In this document: piece after piece, positions 45,589 through 54,561 of the stretch | How positions within the stretch are numbered: position 1 is the first letter of the stretch | Layout of the letters: every line of letters begins with the position of its first letter | From: Chryseobacterium populi | GTDB lineage: Bacteria; Bacteroidota; Bacteroidia; Flavobacteriales; Weeksellaceae | Direction: 5' to 3' | DNA: 62,423 nucleotides | Assembly (NCBI RefSeq): GCF_000282115.1 | Contig: NZ_AKJY01000106.1 | Coordinates: 1 to 62,423 of the forward strand | Notes under the pieces: model-generated | The model's input: the letters and a program-made list of their open reading frames with translations, nothing else | Told to the model about the DNA's origin: nothing | Databases searched by the model: none | Translations under genes and position numbers: made by a program

Positions 45589-46395
45589 ATGAAATCAACA
45601 AGAGAAAATCTGGGAAATATCGTATACTCCTGCTACACCCAGGTAAACAGGCAGGGAGAGCATTTTGTATCCGACCATGTGCTGAGTTATCAGATTTCAG
45701 GAGATCTGACATTGAATGACGGAGTTAACCAATATTCTGCCTATGACGGATCAATACGTTTTTTAAGGCGAAACCAATTGTTGAAATTCACCAAACAGCC
45801 TCCTGCTGACGGAGAGTTTAAATCATTATCCATTTATCTTGATCAGCAGATCTTAAAAGATTTCAGTCTGGAGTATGATTTAATTTCAGAAAAGAAAAAT
45901 TACAATAAGCCACTTTCATTGATTGAAGATAATCTGCAGCTAAAAGCTTATATGGAATCTTTACTGATCTATCAGTTATCAGGTCAGCTTTCAGATCAGC
46001 GCCTTGTGGAATTAAAAATAAAAGAAGTCCTTATTTTATTGCTTCAATACGACCCGGAATTGAAAGACATTTTGTTTGATTTTAATGAACCCGGTAAGCT
46101 AGATATTGAAGCTTTTATGAATAAGAACTATCATTTTAATGTAAACCTCGACCGTTTTGCCTATCTTACAGGAAGAAGCCTTGCTACTTTTAAACGTGAT
46201 TTTGAAAAGGTATTCGGAATAACACCCGGAAAATGGCTCCTTCAAAAAAGACTCCAGGAAGCACATTATCTTCTGGAAAAAGGAAAGGCAGCCTCAGATA
46301 TTTATCTTGATCTAGGTTTTGAAGACCTTTCCCATTTTTCATTTACCTTTAAAAAGCTCTACGGATTGTCACCAAGCAAAATTATCTCTGCATAA
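45589..46395 (+). CDS. AraC-family transcriptional regulator
   Basis: A 268-residue regulator. The N-terminal half looks like a cupin-type sensor (HFVSDHVLSYQISGDLTLND). The C-terminal AraC DNA-binding domain has two HTH units: FAYLTGRSLATFKRDFEKVF with GITPGKWLLQKRLQEAHYLL, and ASDIYLDLGFEDLSHFSFTF before the closing FKKLYGLSPSKI. It probably senses a small molecule and controls the adjacent SDR gene; no operator was identified. Confidence 0.93.
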   Translation: MKSTRENLGNIVYSCYTQVNRQGEHFVSDHVLSYQISGDLTLNDGVNQYSAYDGSIRFLRRNQLLKFTKQPPADGEFKSLSIYLDQQILKDFSLEYDLISEKKNYNKPLSLIEDNLQLKAYMESLLIYQLSGQLSDQRLVELKIKEVLILLLQYDPELKDILFDFNEPGKLDIEAFMNKNYHFNVNLDRFAYLTGRSLATFKRDFEKVFGITPGKWLLQKRLQEAHYLLEKGKAASDIYLDLGFEDLSHFSFTFKKLYGLSPSKIISA

Positions 46396-46417
46396 TTTAA
46401 ATAGTCAAAGAATGGGA

Positions 46418-46462
46418 GCCACGAAGTGGCGACTTAACGAAGGATGGGATGAAATCCTATCC
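46418..46462 (+). repeat. Two small tandem hairpins, possible REP-like element
   Basis: GCCAC-GAA-GTGGC (46418-46430), then a 9-bp stem GGATGGGAT/ATCCTATCC (46442-46450 with 46454-46462, one G-T pair) with a GAA loop. They lie between the AraC gene and a separate terminator and are more GC-rich than their surroundings. Confidence 0.5.
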
Positions 46463-46464
46463 AT

Positions 46465-46495
46465 AAAAAATGTCAGAAATTTTCTGACATTTTTT
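46465..46495. terminator. Bidirectional terminator between convergent genes
   Basis: A perfect stem AAAAAATGTCAGAAA/TTTCTGACATTTTTT (46465-46479 with 46481-46495) between the AraC gene and the sigma factor gene. Confidence 0.92.
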
Positions 46496-46521
46496 ATTAT
46501 ATGTATATGATAATTATAAAT

Positions 46522-47148
46522 TCAATAATTAATCTGATTCATCATCTCCATAAGCACCAATAGGGATACCAGTTTTTTAGATGATTTATATTTAGGGTTA
46601 AGCTGTTCACGGATTTCGGTCAAAGCTTTGCTCAGATTATTACTCACGGTTTTATTACTGATATTAAGGGCCTCCGCAGTTTCATCTACAGACATATTTT
46701 TACGGATTCGCAGATCATAAACTTTCTGCTCAGTCGGGGAAAGCTGCGAGATCACCTCATCTATCATTACAAAAAGCTCATTGATATCGTTATCTTCCAG
46801 TATTTCGTAATATTCTGCATCCGTAATCTCAGATAAAAAGTCTTCCGATTCATCAAGATATACTGCCTGTATTTTTTTTACATTGGCATAATGGTCAAGA
46901 ATACGGTAATGGATAAAACGGAATAAATATCCTTTAGCACTTTCCTGTTCATCGGTCTGTACAAATTCAGGATTTTCGAGAATCCTGATCCAAAGGTTTT
47001 GCAGCAGCTCTTCCGTAACCTCTTTGTCCTTGGTACGCACAAAGATCATGGTATAGAAATTATCCCAATACCGCTCATACAACATCATAAAAGCAGGACG
47101 GTCGCCTGATTTTATCTTGTTTAATAAAGTATAGTCTGTTGGCTTCAT
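46522..47148 (-). CDS. FecI-type ECF sigma factor
   Basis: A 208-residue extracytoplasmic-function sigma factor. Region 2 spans about residues 20-85 (LYERYWDNFYTMIFVRTKDK, ELLQNLWIRIL); region 4 is at LSPTEQKVYDLRIRKNMSVD followed by ETAEALNISNKTVSNNLSKA. Between them is an acidic linker (DESEDFLSEITDAEYYEI). It would direct RNA polymerase to the neighbouring receptor locus once released by the FecR-type protein. It is divergent from fecR-tonB receptor genes with about 250 bp between; such FecI/FecR pairs are a standard Bacteroidota layout. Confidence 0.93.
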   Translation of the reverse strand: MKPTDYTLLNKIKSGDRPAFMMLYERYWDNFYTMIFVRTKDKEVTEELLQNLWIRILENPEFVQTDEQESAKGYLFRFIHYRILDHYANVKKIQAVYLDESEDFLSEITDAEYYEILEDNDINELFVMIDEVISQLSPTEQKVYDLRIRKNMSVDETAEALNISNKTVSNNLSKALTEIREQLNPKYKSSKKLVSLLVLMEMMNQINY

Positions 47149-47159
47149 AATCTTTGATA

Positions 47160-47167
47160 CAAAATTA
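47160..47167 (-). promoter_or_regulatory. -7 box TAATTTTG of the sigma-factor gene
   Basis: Exact TAnnTTTG, 11 bases before the ATG at 47148, so a housekeeping-type promoter serves the sigma factor. Confidence 0.45.
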
Positions 47168-47402
47168 CCTAAACTAATATTAATGTTTTATGAATTATCC
47201 GGCTCCTAAAATTAAATAATTCTGAAAATCTAATTGATTATTTACATGTAAAATGTGGAAATGTTTATAAAACCTATGATTTCTGTTAAGAAACCGGTTT
47301 CAATGTTAATGATATGTTAAATGCCTGACGGGAAGTTTTTGATTTTGCCCAGTATTATAAGTGAGAGTATTTATGAAGTAATTAATACAACAAACTTATA
47401 AA

Positions 47403-48347
47403 GTGAAGAAATTGAAATACAGCAAAGTAGAAGCATTTGTTTTTAAATTATGGAGCCGGGAAGTGTCGGAGGATGAATTATCAGAAAAAGAATTAAAGGT
47501 GTTGGAATTGTGGGAGAAGGATGTTATTAAAAATTTAGAGAAAAACCAGATCCTGGAATCGAAAATAAAAGTATTAACCGGTTTGGAGCCCTATTTTGTA
47601 CAATCGGCAAAGAGCCCTACATATTTCAGGAGAAACCTGTACAGTGCAGCTGCAGTATTGCTGTTGATCTTCAGTCTGGGAGGCTTCTTTACCTATAATT
47701 TTTTATTTAAGCCGGATGTATACGTTGCTGAAAATATAAATAAAACAATCAGACTGGAAGATGGTTCGGTGGTTACCTTATTATCGGGGGCAAAACTTAC
47801 CGTTGAAAAATCTTTTCCGGCTGATACCAGGATTGTGAATTTAAAAGGAGATGCGGTCTTTTCAGTTGCGAAATCTAAAATACATCCATTCATTGTACAG
47901 GCCGACGGTTTCAGTACCAGGGTAATGGGTACGAAGTTTAAGGTTGTACAAAATGGGGCAAGCAAAACAGTAGATCTGTATGAAGGGAAAGTAGCCGTGT
48001 CTTCACCGGGAGTTGCTGTAGCTTATCTTACACCCAACCAGCGATGGACAAACTTCGGAATATTACGTACTGCTGCAGTAGTTGTCAGCAAGACAGATCA
48101 AAAATCAGGGAAGAAGATTTCAGTATTAAAATCTTTAACCTTTAATGATGTGTCTTTCAGAATAATAATGGAAGTACTGCATAAAAACTACGGGATAAGC
48201 ATTAAATATCCACAGGAAGTAGCAGAGAAAAAAGTGACGGCAGATCTTACCGGAAGCACCTGGGATGAAAATGTAGAAGCTCTGGCCTTTATTGTAGGGC
48301 TTGAAGTACAAAAGGAAAATAATACCACTTATATATTAAAAAAATAA
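47403..48347 (+). CDS. FecR-family anti-sigma factor
   Basis: A 314-residue inner-membrane regulator. A cytoplasmic N-terminus (about 80 residues, binds the sigma factor), one transmembrane helix (AAAVLLLIFSLGGFFTYNF), then the periplasmic FecR domain (RLEDGSVVTLLSGAKLTVE, GDAVFSVAKSKIHPFIVQA) and a C-terminal DUF4974-like part (LTFNDVSFRIIMEVLHKNYG) that contacts the receptor signalling domain. It holds the ECF sigma until the receptor binds its ligand. The start is GTG 47403, as no ATG lies near; the receptor gene follows after 27 bp. Confidence 0.92.
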   Translation: MKKLKYSKVEAFVFKLWSREVSEDELSEKELKVLELWEKDVIKNLEKNQILESKIKVLTGLEPYFVQSAKSPTYFRRNLYSAAAVLLLIFSLGGFFTYNFLFKPDVYVAENINKTIRLEDGSVVTLLSGAKLTVEKSFPADTRIVNLKGDAVFSVAKSKIHPFIVQADGFSTRVMGTKFKVVQNGASKTVDLYEGKVAVSSPGVAVAYLTPNQRWTNFGILRTAAVVVSKTDQKSGKKISVLKSLTFNDVSFRIIMEVLHKNYGISIKYPQEVAEKKVTADLTGSTWDENVEALAFIVGLEVQKENNTTYILKK

Positions 48348-48374
48348 AAGAACAGAGGCAGTTAAGCAGAGATT

Positions 48375-51300
48375 ATGAACAGAATTATGGAGCGATCATT
48401 AATAAAAAGTGGGGTTAAAAACATGAGAAATCTGAAATGCAGTCTTACGGTAGCGGCAATCTTTTTTGCAGTAGCGGCAGACGCGCAGGAATTAACAGCA
48501 AAAGTGTCTTTCTCTGCTCCGGCAGGAAGGCCTTTAATCGGGACTTTAGAAGAATTTGCAGGTAAAACAAGAATGCGTCTGGTATATTCAAAAGCAGATA
48601 TTCAGGATCTGAAAGTAAGAGACATCAGGTGTGATAACATTCCTGTAAGCAACTGTCTGAAGAATATTACAGATAATCTTCCGATAGCCGTGCGACAGCA
48701 TGGAGAACTGATTTCTGTGAAATATGAAGGTTCCCCTGCTTCTATATCCCCTGTAAAAGGAGACGGTCGATTGATCGGGAAAATTGTAGATGAGGTAGGA
48801 AGCCCGATTGTAAAAGCAGAAATAAGTGTGGCAGGAAAAACTACAGTGACAGATAATAATGGAGATTTTGGACTCAATATTCCTTCCGGAACTTATACAC
48901 TTACCGTAAAAGCACCGGGATACAATTCATTGAGAGTGGAAAAGCTGATGATGAAAAACGATGAAACCAATACTGTTTCCTTTGCCATGAAGCATGTTTC
49001 GGATAAGGAAATGAATATTAAAGAGGTGGTCATCAAAGGAGTTCGGAAAGCAGATACGCAGGCGGGCCTTCTGGCACAGCAGAAAAAAGCGGCACAGATG
49101 AGCGACGGTATTTCAGCTGAGCAGATTTCCAAAACACCGGACAACGATGTCGGCGGAACATTGAAAAGAGTAACAGGAGTTACCACCATAGATAATAAAT
49201 ATGTAGTCGTTCGATCGATGGGAGAACGTTGGAATACTGCTGCAATGGACGGAATTAATCTGCCAAGCACGGAAGCCTATAACCAGAATTTTTCATTTGA
49301 CATCATCCCTACAGCGATGGTGGAAAGCGTAGTGGTAAGCAAAACGGCAACACCGGATATGAATGCCAGCTTTGCCGGCGGATACGTGGAAGTACGTACG
49401 AAAGACATTCCGAATGATAATTTCACAACTGTAAACGTAGGATCTTCTTACAACGATATTGCCACATTTAAAGAATTCATTACCAAGAAACGGGGGAAAT
49501 ATGATTACTGGGGATATGACGACGGCACCAGAGATTTTCCTAAAGGTTTAGAAGTAACCGATTGGAACAATCCTTTATTTTTTGAGCAGTCCAAGCGTTT
49601 TACAAATGATAATTTTTCCAACTATCAGACCAAAGCAGACCTGAACTCCAACATGCAGGTGGCCCTTGGAAGGAGCTACCGCATGAAAAATAATAATAAA
49701 TGGGGTTTTGCAGGTGCTCTTACTATAAGAAATGAACAGAATAAACTGGATATTGACCATACCGGAAGAGGGGGTTGGCTGGATAATGCAGGATTGGTCA
49801 ACAACTGGGAAGAACTTGGAGTGGCTCCTGTAAGTTTCTTTAATTTTAAAAATCAAGGAGCCTCATACACCTACAATTCTACATTAGGAGGAATGTTGAA
49901 TTTTGGTTTGCAGCTTGGGAAAAGCAGAATCTCATTCCGTAATTCCTATACTCATATTTATGACCAGACCCTGACCAGAATAACAGGATGGAATGAATAT
50001 ACCGGCGGAAACGGAGATGCATCAGATTCGTACAACTATTTTTATTATGGTACCGTTCCGAATAATGACCCTGCTAAAATCCCGTTTTTGGATAAACCTT
50101 ATACGGAAACCACCAATTATCCGGTGTATCAGAATTTATTACAGAACAAACTGGAAGGAAACCATAAAATCGGGAACAAGGAGATCAGCTGGTTTGCCGC
50201 AAGAACAGGCGTAACTTCAGATACTAAGGATTATACCCAGTATCAGACCAATTATAATTTTATTGGAAACGAAATTTTAAGTTATAACCAGATTTACAAT
50301 TCAGGAAATAATTTCACAAGAGGATATATCAAAAACAAGGAAACCGATTATAATTATGGTGTTTCATTCAAATGGAGCATGGATGCCGGAAACTTTAAAA
50401 ATGATATCAAAGTAGGATACGCCGGAGCGATAAAAAACAATACCAACGAACAGCAGAAGTTTTTCCTCAGGGTAGATGAAAACCGGGATGTTCCGAACAG
50501 TGAAAAAAATATGCTGATCATGTATGGCTCCCTTGCCAATTGGTTTGACGGGTCTCATTATACTCCGGGTGGTATCGGATGGCAGACCAGAGCGCTTTAT
50601 AAAAATGATAAATATGAAGGGAAAGTAACCCAGCATGCTCCCTATATCATGTTTGACAACCGTCTGAATAATAAATTCAGGTTGGTTTGGGGACTACGGG
50701 CAGAGTATTTCAGATATGACCTGATCTCTCAGCAGCAGGATCCGGATGACCCGAAAAGTGTTACCAAAGAACCTATAGAAGAAAAGCCATGGCAGTGGAT
50801 GCCTTCCGCCAACTTTACGTATAGTCCTACCAATAGTATCAATGTAAGGCTGGCTTATAACAGGTCTGTGATCAGGCCTCAGTTTAATGAGAGAACAGGA
50901 TTGCCTTATTTTGATCCGATTGCAAACGGGCTGATCTATAATACGGAAATGACCTCATCGGTAATCAACAATTATGATTTTAAGTTTGAATGGTTTCCGG
51001 GATTGGGTGAAATTATTTCCGCAGGATTATACTATAAAAATATTGACCGGCCGATAGAGCGTGAAGGTTATATTTCAAGTGAAGGAAACCTTTTCCTTTA
51101 TAATGGAAACTCTAAAAATGCAAAGCTTAAAGGATTTGAAGTAGAGGTCAGAAAAAGCCTGGGCTTTATAAAGCAGGACACTTTCCTGAAAGATTTATTC
51201 ATCAGTGGAAACTTCACCTACAACGATACGAGGGTGATTGCTTTCAAAGACAGGTACAAAACTAAGGATACGGATGAAACCTACCAGGTAGACCGGCCAT

Positions 51301-51725
51301 TATACGGGCAAACCCCTTATGCCTATAACCTTGGCTTAATGTATAGTGGTGACCGTTTAGGCTTAAGCTTTTTATACAATGCAAAAGGTGACCAGTACGT
51401 CACTGTAGGGTATGCCTACATAGGAGAAGAGATTCAAAGGCCTTATGCGGTAGCCGATGCACAGGTTTCCTATAAGCTTTTAAAAGATAAGAATCTGGAA
51501 ATCAAGTTTAACGTAAGGAATATGTTCAACAGGGTGAGGGAATATTATAACAATTTCAATTCTTATTCTGTGTATAAGGGAGGCGGAAGCTCTTATGATA
51601 CCCAAAGAGAATCACAGGGGCTTTTACCCGGAGCTACAGACAAGTATGATAAAAATATCGATAAGATATTATTCAGGGCTTATAACGGACGAACCTATGG
51701 GATGTCAGTGAGCTATACCTTTTAG
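48375..51725 (+). CDS. TonB-dependent receptor with STN signalling domain
   Basis: A 1116-residue outer-membrane transducer. After a signal peptide (best from ATG 48423, MRNLKCSLTVAAIFFAVAADAQ; ATG 48375 adds 16 residues) comes a STN domain (about 45-115, GTLEEFAGKTRMRLVYSKAD), a carboxypeptidase-regulatory-like domain (about 128-205, GKIVDEVGSPIVKAEISVAG), the plug (GTLKRVTGVTTIDNKYVVV, IPTAMVESVVVSKTATPDMN) and a 22-strand-type barrel ending YGMSVSYTF. The STN domain pairs with the upstream FecR/FecI for ligand-dependent signalling. It lacks a SusD partner; the ligand is unknown. Its STN domain and gene order are the main evidence for signalling. Confidence 0.94.
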   Translation: MNRIMERSLIKSGVKNMRNLKCSLTVAAIFFAVAADAQELTAKVSFSAPAGRPLIGTLEEFAGKTRMRLVYSKADIQDLKVRDIRCDNIPVSNCLKNITDNLPIAVRQHGELISVKYEGSPASISPVKGDGRLIGKIVDEVGSPIVKAEISVAGKTTVTDNNGDFGLNIPSGTYTLTVKAPGYNSLRVEKLMMKNDETNTVSFAMKHVSDKEMNIKEVVIKGVRKADTQAGLLAQQKKAAQMSDGISAEQISKTPDNDVGGTLKRVTGVTTIDNKYVVVRSMGERWNTAAMDGINLPSTEAYNQNFSFDIIPTAMVESVVVSKTATPDMNASFAGGYVEVRTKDIPNDNFTTVNVGSSYNDIATFKEFITKKRGKYDYWGYDDGTRDFPKGLEVTDWNNPLFFEQSKRFTNDNFSNYQTKADLNSNMQVALGRSYRMKNNNKWGFAGALTIRNEQNKLDIDHTGRGGWLDNAGLVNNWEELGVAPVSFFNFKNQGASYTYNSTLGGMLNFGLQLGKSRISFRNSYTHIYDQTLTRITGWNEYTGGNGDASDSYNYFYYGTVPNNDPAKIPFLDKPYTETTNYPVYQNLLQNKLEGNHKIGNKEISWFAARTGVTSDTKDYTQYQTNYNFIGNEILSYNQIYNSGNNFTRGYIKNKETDYNYGVSFKWSMDAGNFKNDIKVGYAGAIKNNTNEQQKFFLRVDENRDVPNSEKNMLIMYGSLANWFDGSHYTPGGIGWQTRALYKNDKYEGKVTQHAPYIMFDNRLNNKFRLVWGLRAEYFRYDLISQQQDPDDPKSVTKEPIEEKPWQWMPSANFTYSPTNSINVRLAYNRSVIRPQFNERTGLPYFDPIANGLIYNTEMTSSVINNYDFKFEWFPGLGEIISAGLYYKNIDRPIEREGYISSEGNLFLYNGNSKNAKLKGFEVEVRKSLGFIKQDTFLKDLFISGNFTYNDTRVIAFKDRYKTKDTDETYQVDRPLYGQTPYAYNLGLMYSGDRLGLSFLYNAKGDQYVTVGYAYIGEEIQRPYAVADAQVSYKLLKDKNLEIKFNVRNMFNRVREYYNNFNSYSVYKGGGSSYDTQRESQGLLPGATDKYDKNIDKILFRAYNGRTYGMSVSYTF

Positions 51726-52080
51726 GAAGTACTGATATAAAGAGTGTAAATAACAGAAAATAAGCTTTTGACAGAAGCATTAATGATATAAGATCTTATA
51801 AATGGTAAATGTTACAGGTTTCCATACCCTGAGATCTGAACGGATAAATACTGATGATGCGCACTTCAGTAGGCATTCAGGCAAAAATGGAATTACCGGA
51901 TCTCCCCGGACGGTAAAAATGGTAAAGGGGAAGCTTTACGGGCCTGCACCTCAGGTGATGGAAAGTTTTAAAAACAATGTGTAACCAAATCACGGAGATA
52001 TAAAGGTGGATATCCCGTAAACAGGAATCATCCGGACCAAAAATATAATAACCGGATCCATATTTCTAAATTCTACAACA
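51726..52080 (+). other. Intergenic between receptor and repeat lipoprotein
   Basis: A 355-bp gap. A 60-codon frame (51802-51984) exists but has no recognisable features; I do not call it a gene. No hairpin terminator follows the receptor, so read-through into the lipoprotein gene is possible. Confidence 0.6.
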
Positions 52081-53397
52081 ATGAGAAAATTAACTTTAAT
52101 CGCTGTAACTGCTTTATCACTAACAGCTTGTCGCGAAAATGATTCTTTATCAGATTCTTCTTCATTCGAAATGAAATCTGCTTCTGCAGAATACTTAACT
52201 GCTTCTGCACTTCCTGTGACTACAGTGAGCGGAGCAATCACTTCAAATACTACCTGGAGTGGGGTTGTTGAAATAGATGGTATTGTAACAGTGAAAGGTG
52301 GAGCTACCTTAACGATCCAACCAGGAACGTTTATCAAAGCTAAACCGAATGCTACAAATACACCGACAGGAGTTTTGGTTATTTCTAAAACAGGTAAAAT
52401 AAACGCTACGGGAACTGCAACTCAACCTATTATCTTCACAAGTTATAAATTGTTAGACGGAAATGAAGATACTACTGCAGCTCCAGGAGATTTCGGAGGG
52501 GTTATCGTATTAGGAGATGCTCCTACCAACAAACCTGCAACTACTGTTATTGAAGGGTTAACAGGTACTGATTATCAATATGGGGGTACTAATGTTGCTC
52601 ATAATGCAGGAACTGTTAAATATGTACGTGTTGAATTCGGAGGATTCGATCTTCTTGCCCCTAACTCAGGAAACGAAATCAATGGATTAACTTTAGGAGG
52701 TGTAGGAAACGGTACTACATTAGACCACATCCAGGTATCTTACGGTAAAGATGATTCATTTGAATTCTTCGGAGGTACTGTAAACGCTTCAAACTTAGTG
52801 TCTTTTGCTCCGGATGATGATAACTTTGATTTTGATTTCGGATATTCAGGAACAATCACTTGTGCTTTAGCATTAGCAGATTATAATTCTACACACAGCC
52901 AAAGTAGTGGTAGCTCTGATACTAACGGTATCGAGCTAGACAACGATGGAACCGGTTCTGCTGCTTCTCCTTTTACACGTCCAACTGTTAAAAACCTTAC
53001 TATTGTAGGAGCTAAAAACCCTCTGCAAGGAGCATTATACGAAAATGCTATCCACGTAAGAAGAAACGGTAAATTAGTATTGGAAGATGCTGTAGTTACA
53101 GGTTATCCGGTAGGTGTATTATTAGAGACGGTAAGCAGCGCTCCTGTAAATCTTGCAGACTTAAGCTTTACTAATGTAAAAGCTCACGGGTTCACTTTTG
53201 CTACAGCTTCTAAAATAGGTTCTACTACTGCAGCTCTTACAATCCCTGGAACTACAATCTCTACATCTAACCCTGCAAACGTTTGGGGAATGACTCAGCC
53301 ATTCTTCAACGAAAGCCCGGCATGGAATGTTTCTCCAAGAAACTGTGGAGACTTCAAGGGAACTTGGACAAAATACAACTTTTCAATCGTAGAGTAA
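52081..53397 (+). CDS. Repeat-rich (beta-helix-like) lipoprotein downstream of the receptor
   Basis: A 438-residue lipoprotein: signal MRKLTLIAVTALSLTAC, lipidated Cys17. The mature part has short Gly/Asn/Thr-rich strands of the right-handed beta-helix type (GVVEIDGIVTVKGGATLTIQ followed by PGTFIKAK; GGVIVLGDAP; VKYVRVEFGGF; GNGTTLDHIQVSYGKDDSFE), plus an acidic patch FAPDDDNFDFDFGYSG that may bind metal. Such lipoproteins are often found beside Bacteroidota TonB receptors and are sometimes mislabelled multidrug transporters; a substrate-binding role on the cell surface is inferred. A strong hairpin terminator follows. Confidence 0.8.
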   Translation: MRKLTLIAVTALSLTACRENDSLSDSSSFEMKSASAEYLTASALPVTTVSGAITSNTTWSGVVEIDGIVTVKGGATLTIQPGTFIKAKPNATNTPTGVLVISKTGKINATGTATQPIIFTSYKLLDGNEDTTAAPGDFGGVIVLGDAPTNKPATTVIEGLTGTDYQYGGTNVAHNAGTVKYVRVEFGGFDLLAPNSGNEINGLTLGGVGNGTTLDHIQVSYGKDDSFEFFGGTVNASNLVSFAPDDDNFDFDFGYSGTITCALALADYNSTHSQSSGSSDTNGIELDNDGTGSAASPFTRPTVKNLTIVGAKNPLQGALYENAIHVRRNGKLVLEDAVVTGYPVGVLLETVSSAPVNLADLSFTNVKAHGFTFATASKIGSTTAALTIPGTTISTSNPANVWGMTQPFFNESPAWNVSPRNCGDFKGTWTKYNFSIVE

Positions 53398-53405
53398 ATC
53401 TACCT

Positions 53406-53437
53406 GCAGGGGATGATACTGTCATCCCCTGCTTTTT
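53406..53437 (+). terminator. Strong terminator after the repeat lipoprotein
   Basis: A perfect 11-bp GC-rich stem (53406-53416 with 53422-53432) with a 5-base loop and five T. It may divide the locus or lower expression of the genes behind it. Confidence 0.88.
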
Positions 53438-53462
53438 AATTCAATCTTTTAAAATTTATATT

Positions 53463-54386
53463 ATGAAAAAAGTAATTTTATTATCTGTTCTTTTTTTATC
53501 AAAACTGATCTGTGCACAGTTTCCGGTTTGGACGAATGCTTTTAATGCAGCAGGAGATATGCAGGGCTGGACGTTCTATGACGGCAATGCAAACGGAAAC
53601 GGATGGGTACAGGGCCCGAATATTTACCATAACGGTACTTCTTTAGCATACGGATCAACAGGTGTACTTCGCTATTCAATAAGCTCTGTTCCTTCAGGAA
53701 ACGTAACAGGTTTTGCCACAGAAAACGACTGGGCGATCTCTCCTCAGATTGATCTTACTTCAGCTTCAGGTACCATTACCCTTGCAGCTTATATAGGAAG
53801 ACAGAGAACTTCACATCCTTTAGTGGGCAGATACCTTTATATATTTGTTAGTACTCCTCAGAAAGAGGTTCCGGAATTGTCGGATTTCCAGGCATTGACA
53901 GTAGATGCCAATGGAAATGAAATTCCCAGCCCTTACCTGATCAGTGGAGGAGGGAGCAGCAATCCTTTCCCTGCAGACTTAAACCAGTTTGTAGAAAGCC
54001 TTGTAGATCTTTCCGCTTTTGCAGGAAAAAAAATCTATATCGGTTTGTGGTCAAACAGATCTACAGGCGATACTACCAATGTACCTAATATCAATATTGA
54101 TGAAATGGCTATTTTTTCTTCGGTTCTGAAAACACAAGATGTAAAAACATCAAAAAATCTTACCGTTGTCATGCAGAATCCGGTATTGGCTTCACTGATG
54201 CTTAAACTTAATTCAGCATTCAAAGAAAATACAGTGACAGTTACTATTTATAATATGGCCGGGCAATCCGTGCTTACAGCTAAATACAGCAGGGAAATAA
54301 ATGTTGCAGCCTTATCTTCAGGAAACTATATGGCCGTAGTGTCAGACGGTGTACGTTCCGAGAACGTGAAATTTATTAAGAAATAA
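53463..54386 (+). CDS. T9SS-secreted choice-of-anchor J / adhesin-like protein
   Basis: A 307-residue protein starting at ATG 53463 with the signal MKKVILLSVLFLSKLICAQ. The body is a jelly-roll (choice-of-anchor J, cleaved-adhesin) domain: WTNAFNAAGDMQGWTFYDGN, ENDWAISPQIDLTSASGTIT, and KKIYIGLWSNRSTGDTTNVP with NINIDEMAIF. It ends in a type A sorting domain (VVMQNPVLASLMLKLN to SENVKFIKK). It should be exported and attached to the cell surface. A longer frame extends upstream through the terminator, which is discounted. Confidence 0.88.
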   Translation: MKKVILLSVLFLSKLICAQFPVWTNAFNAAGDMQGWTFYDGNANGNGWVQGPNIYHNGTSLAYGSTGVLRYSISSVPSGNVTGFATENDWAISPQIDLTSASGTITLAAYIGRQRTSHPLVGRYLYIFVSTPQKEVPELSDFQALTVDANGNEIPSPYLISGGGSSNPFPADLNQFVESLVDLSAFAGKKIYIGLWSNRSTGDTTNVPNINIDEMAIFSSVLKTQDVKTSKNLTVVMQNPVLASLMLKLNSAFKENTVTVTIYNMAGQSVLTAKYSREINVAALSSGNYMAVVSDGVRSENVKFIKK

Positions 54387-54497
54387 TCCCATTAAATAAA
54401 CAGAAAGTGCCTTTTTAAAATAAAAACAACCATGTCAAAACTATGATCATAAGATCGGCACCTCTGAAAAAATATGCATATATAAATTTTAGAAATC

Positions 54498-54528
54498 ATA
54501 TTGCCCCTGGTGTGGCCAAGGGCAATAT
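54498..54528 (+). terminator. Strong hairpin between the T9SS gene and the lipoprotein gene
   Basis: A 13-bp stem with one mismatch (54498-54510 with 54516-54528) and a 5-base loop. The T-run is only three bases, so it may be a partial terminator, an RNA-stabilising 3' end, or an attenuator. Confidence 0.6.
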
Positions 54529-54561
54529 TTCTGAATTTAATTTATCAATAATATCTTGACA

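Noticed and set aside
51802..51984. A 60-codon ORF between the TonB receptor and the repeat lipoprotein
   Set aside because: No signal peptide, domain or clear start context; composition looks like chance in an untranslated gap.
53283..53462. Upstream extension of the T9SS adhesin-like ORF
   Set aside because: It runs antiphase through the end of the lipoprotein gene and across a strong terminator; a good signal peptide starts at 53463.
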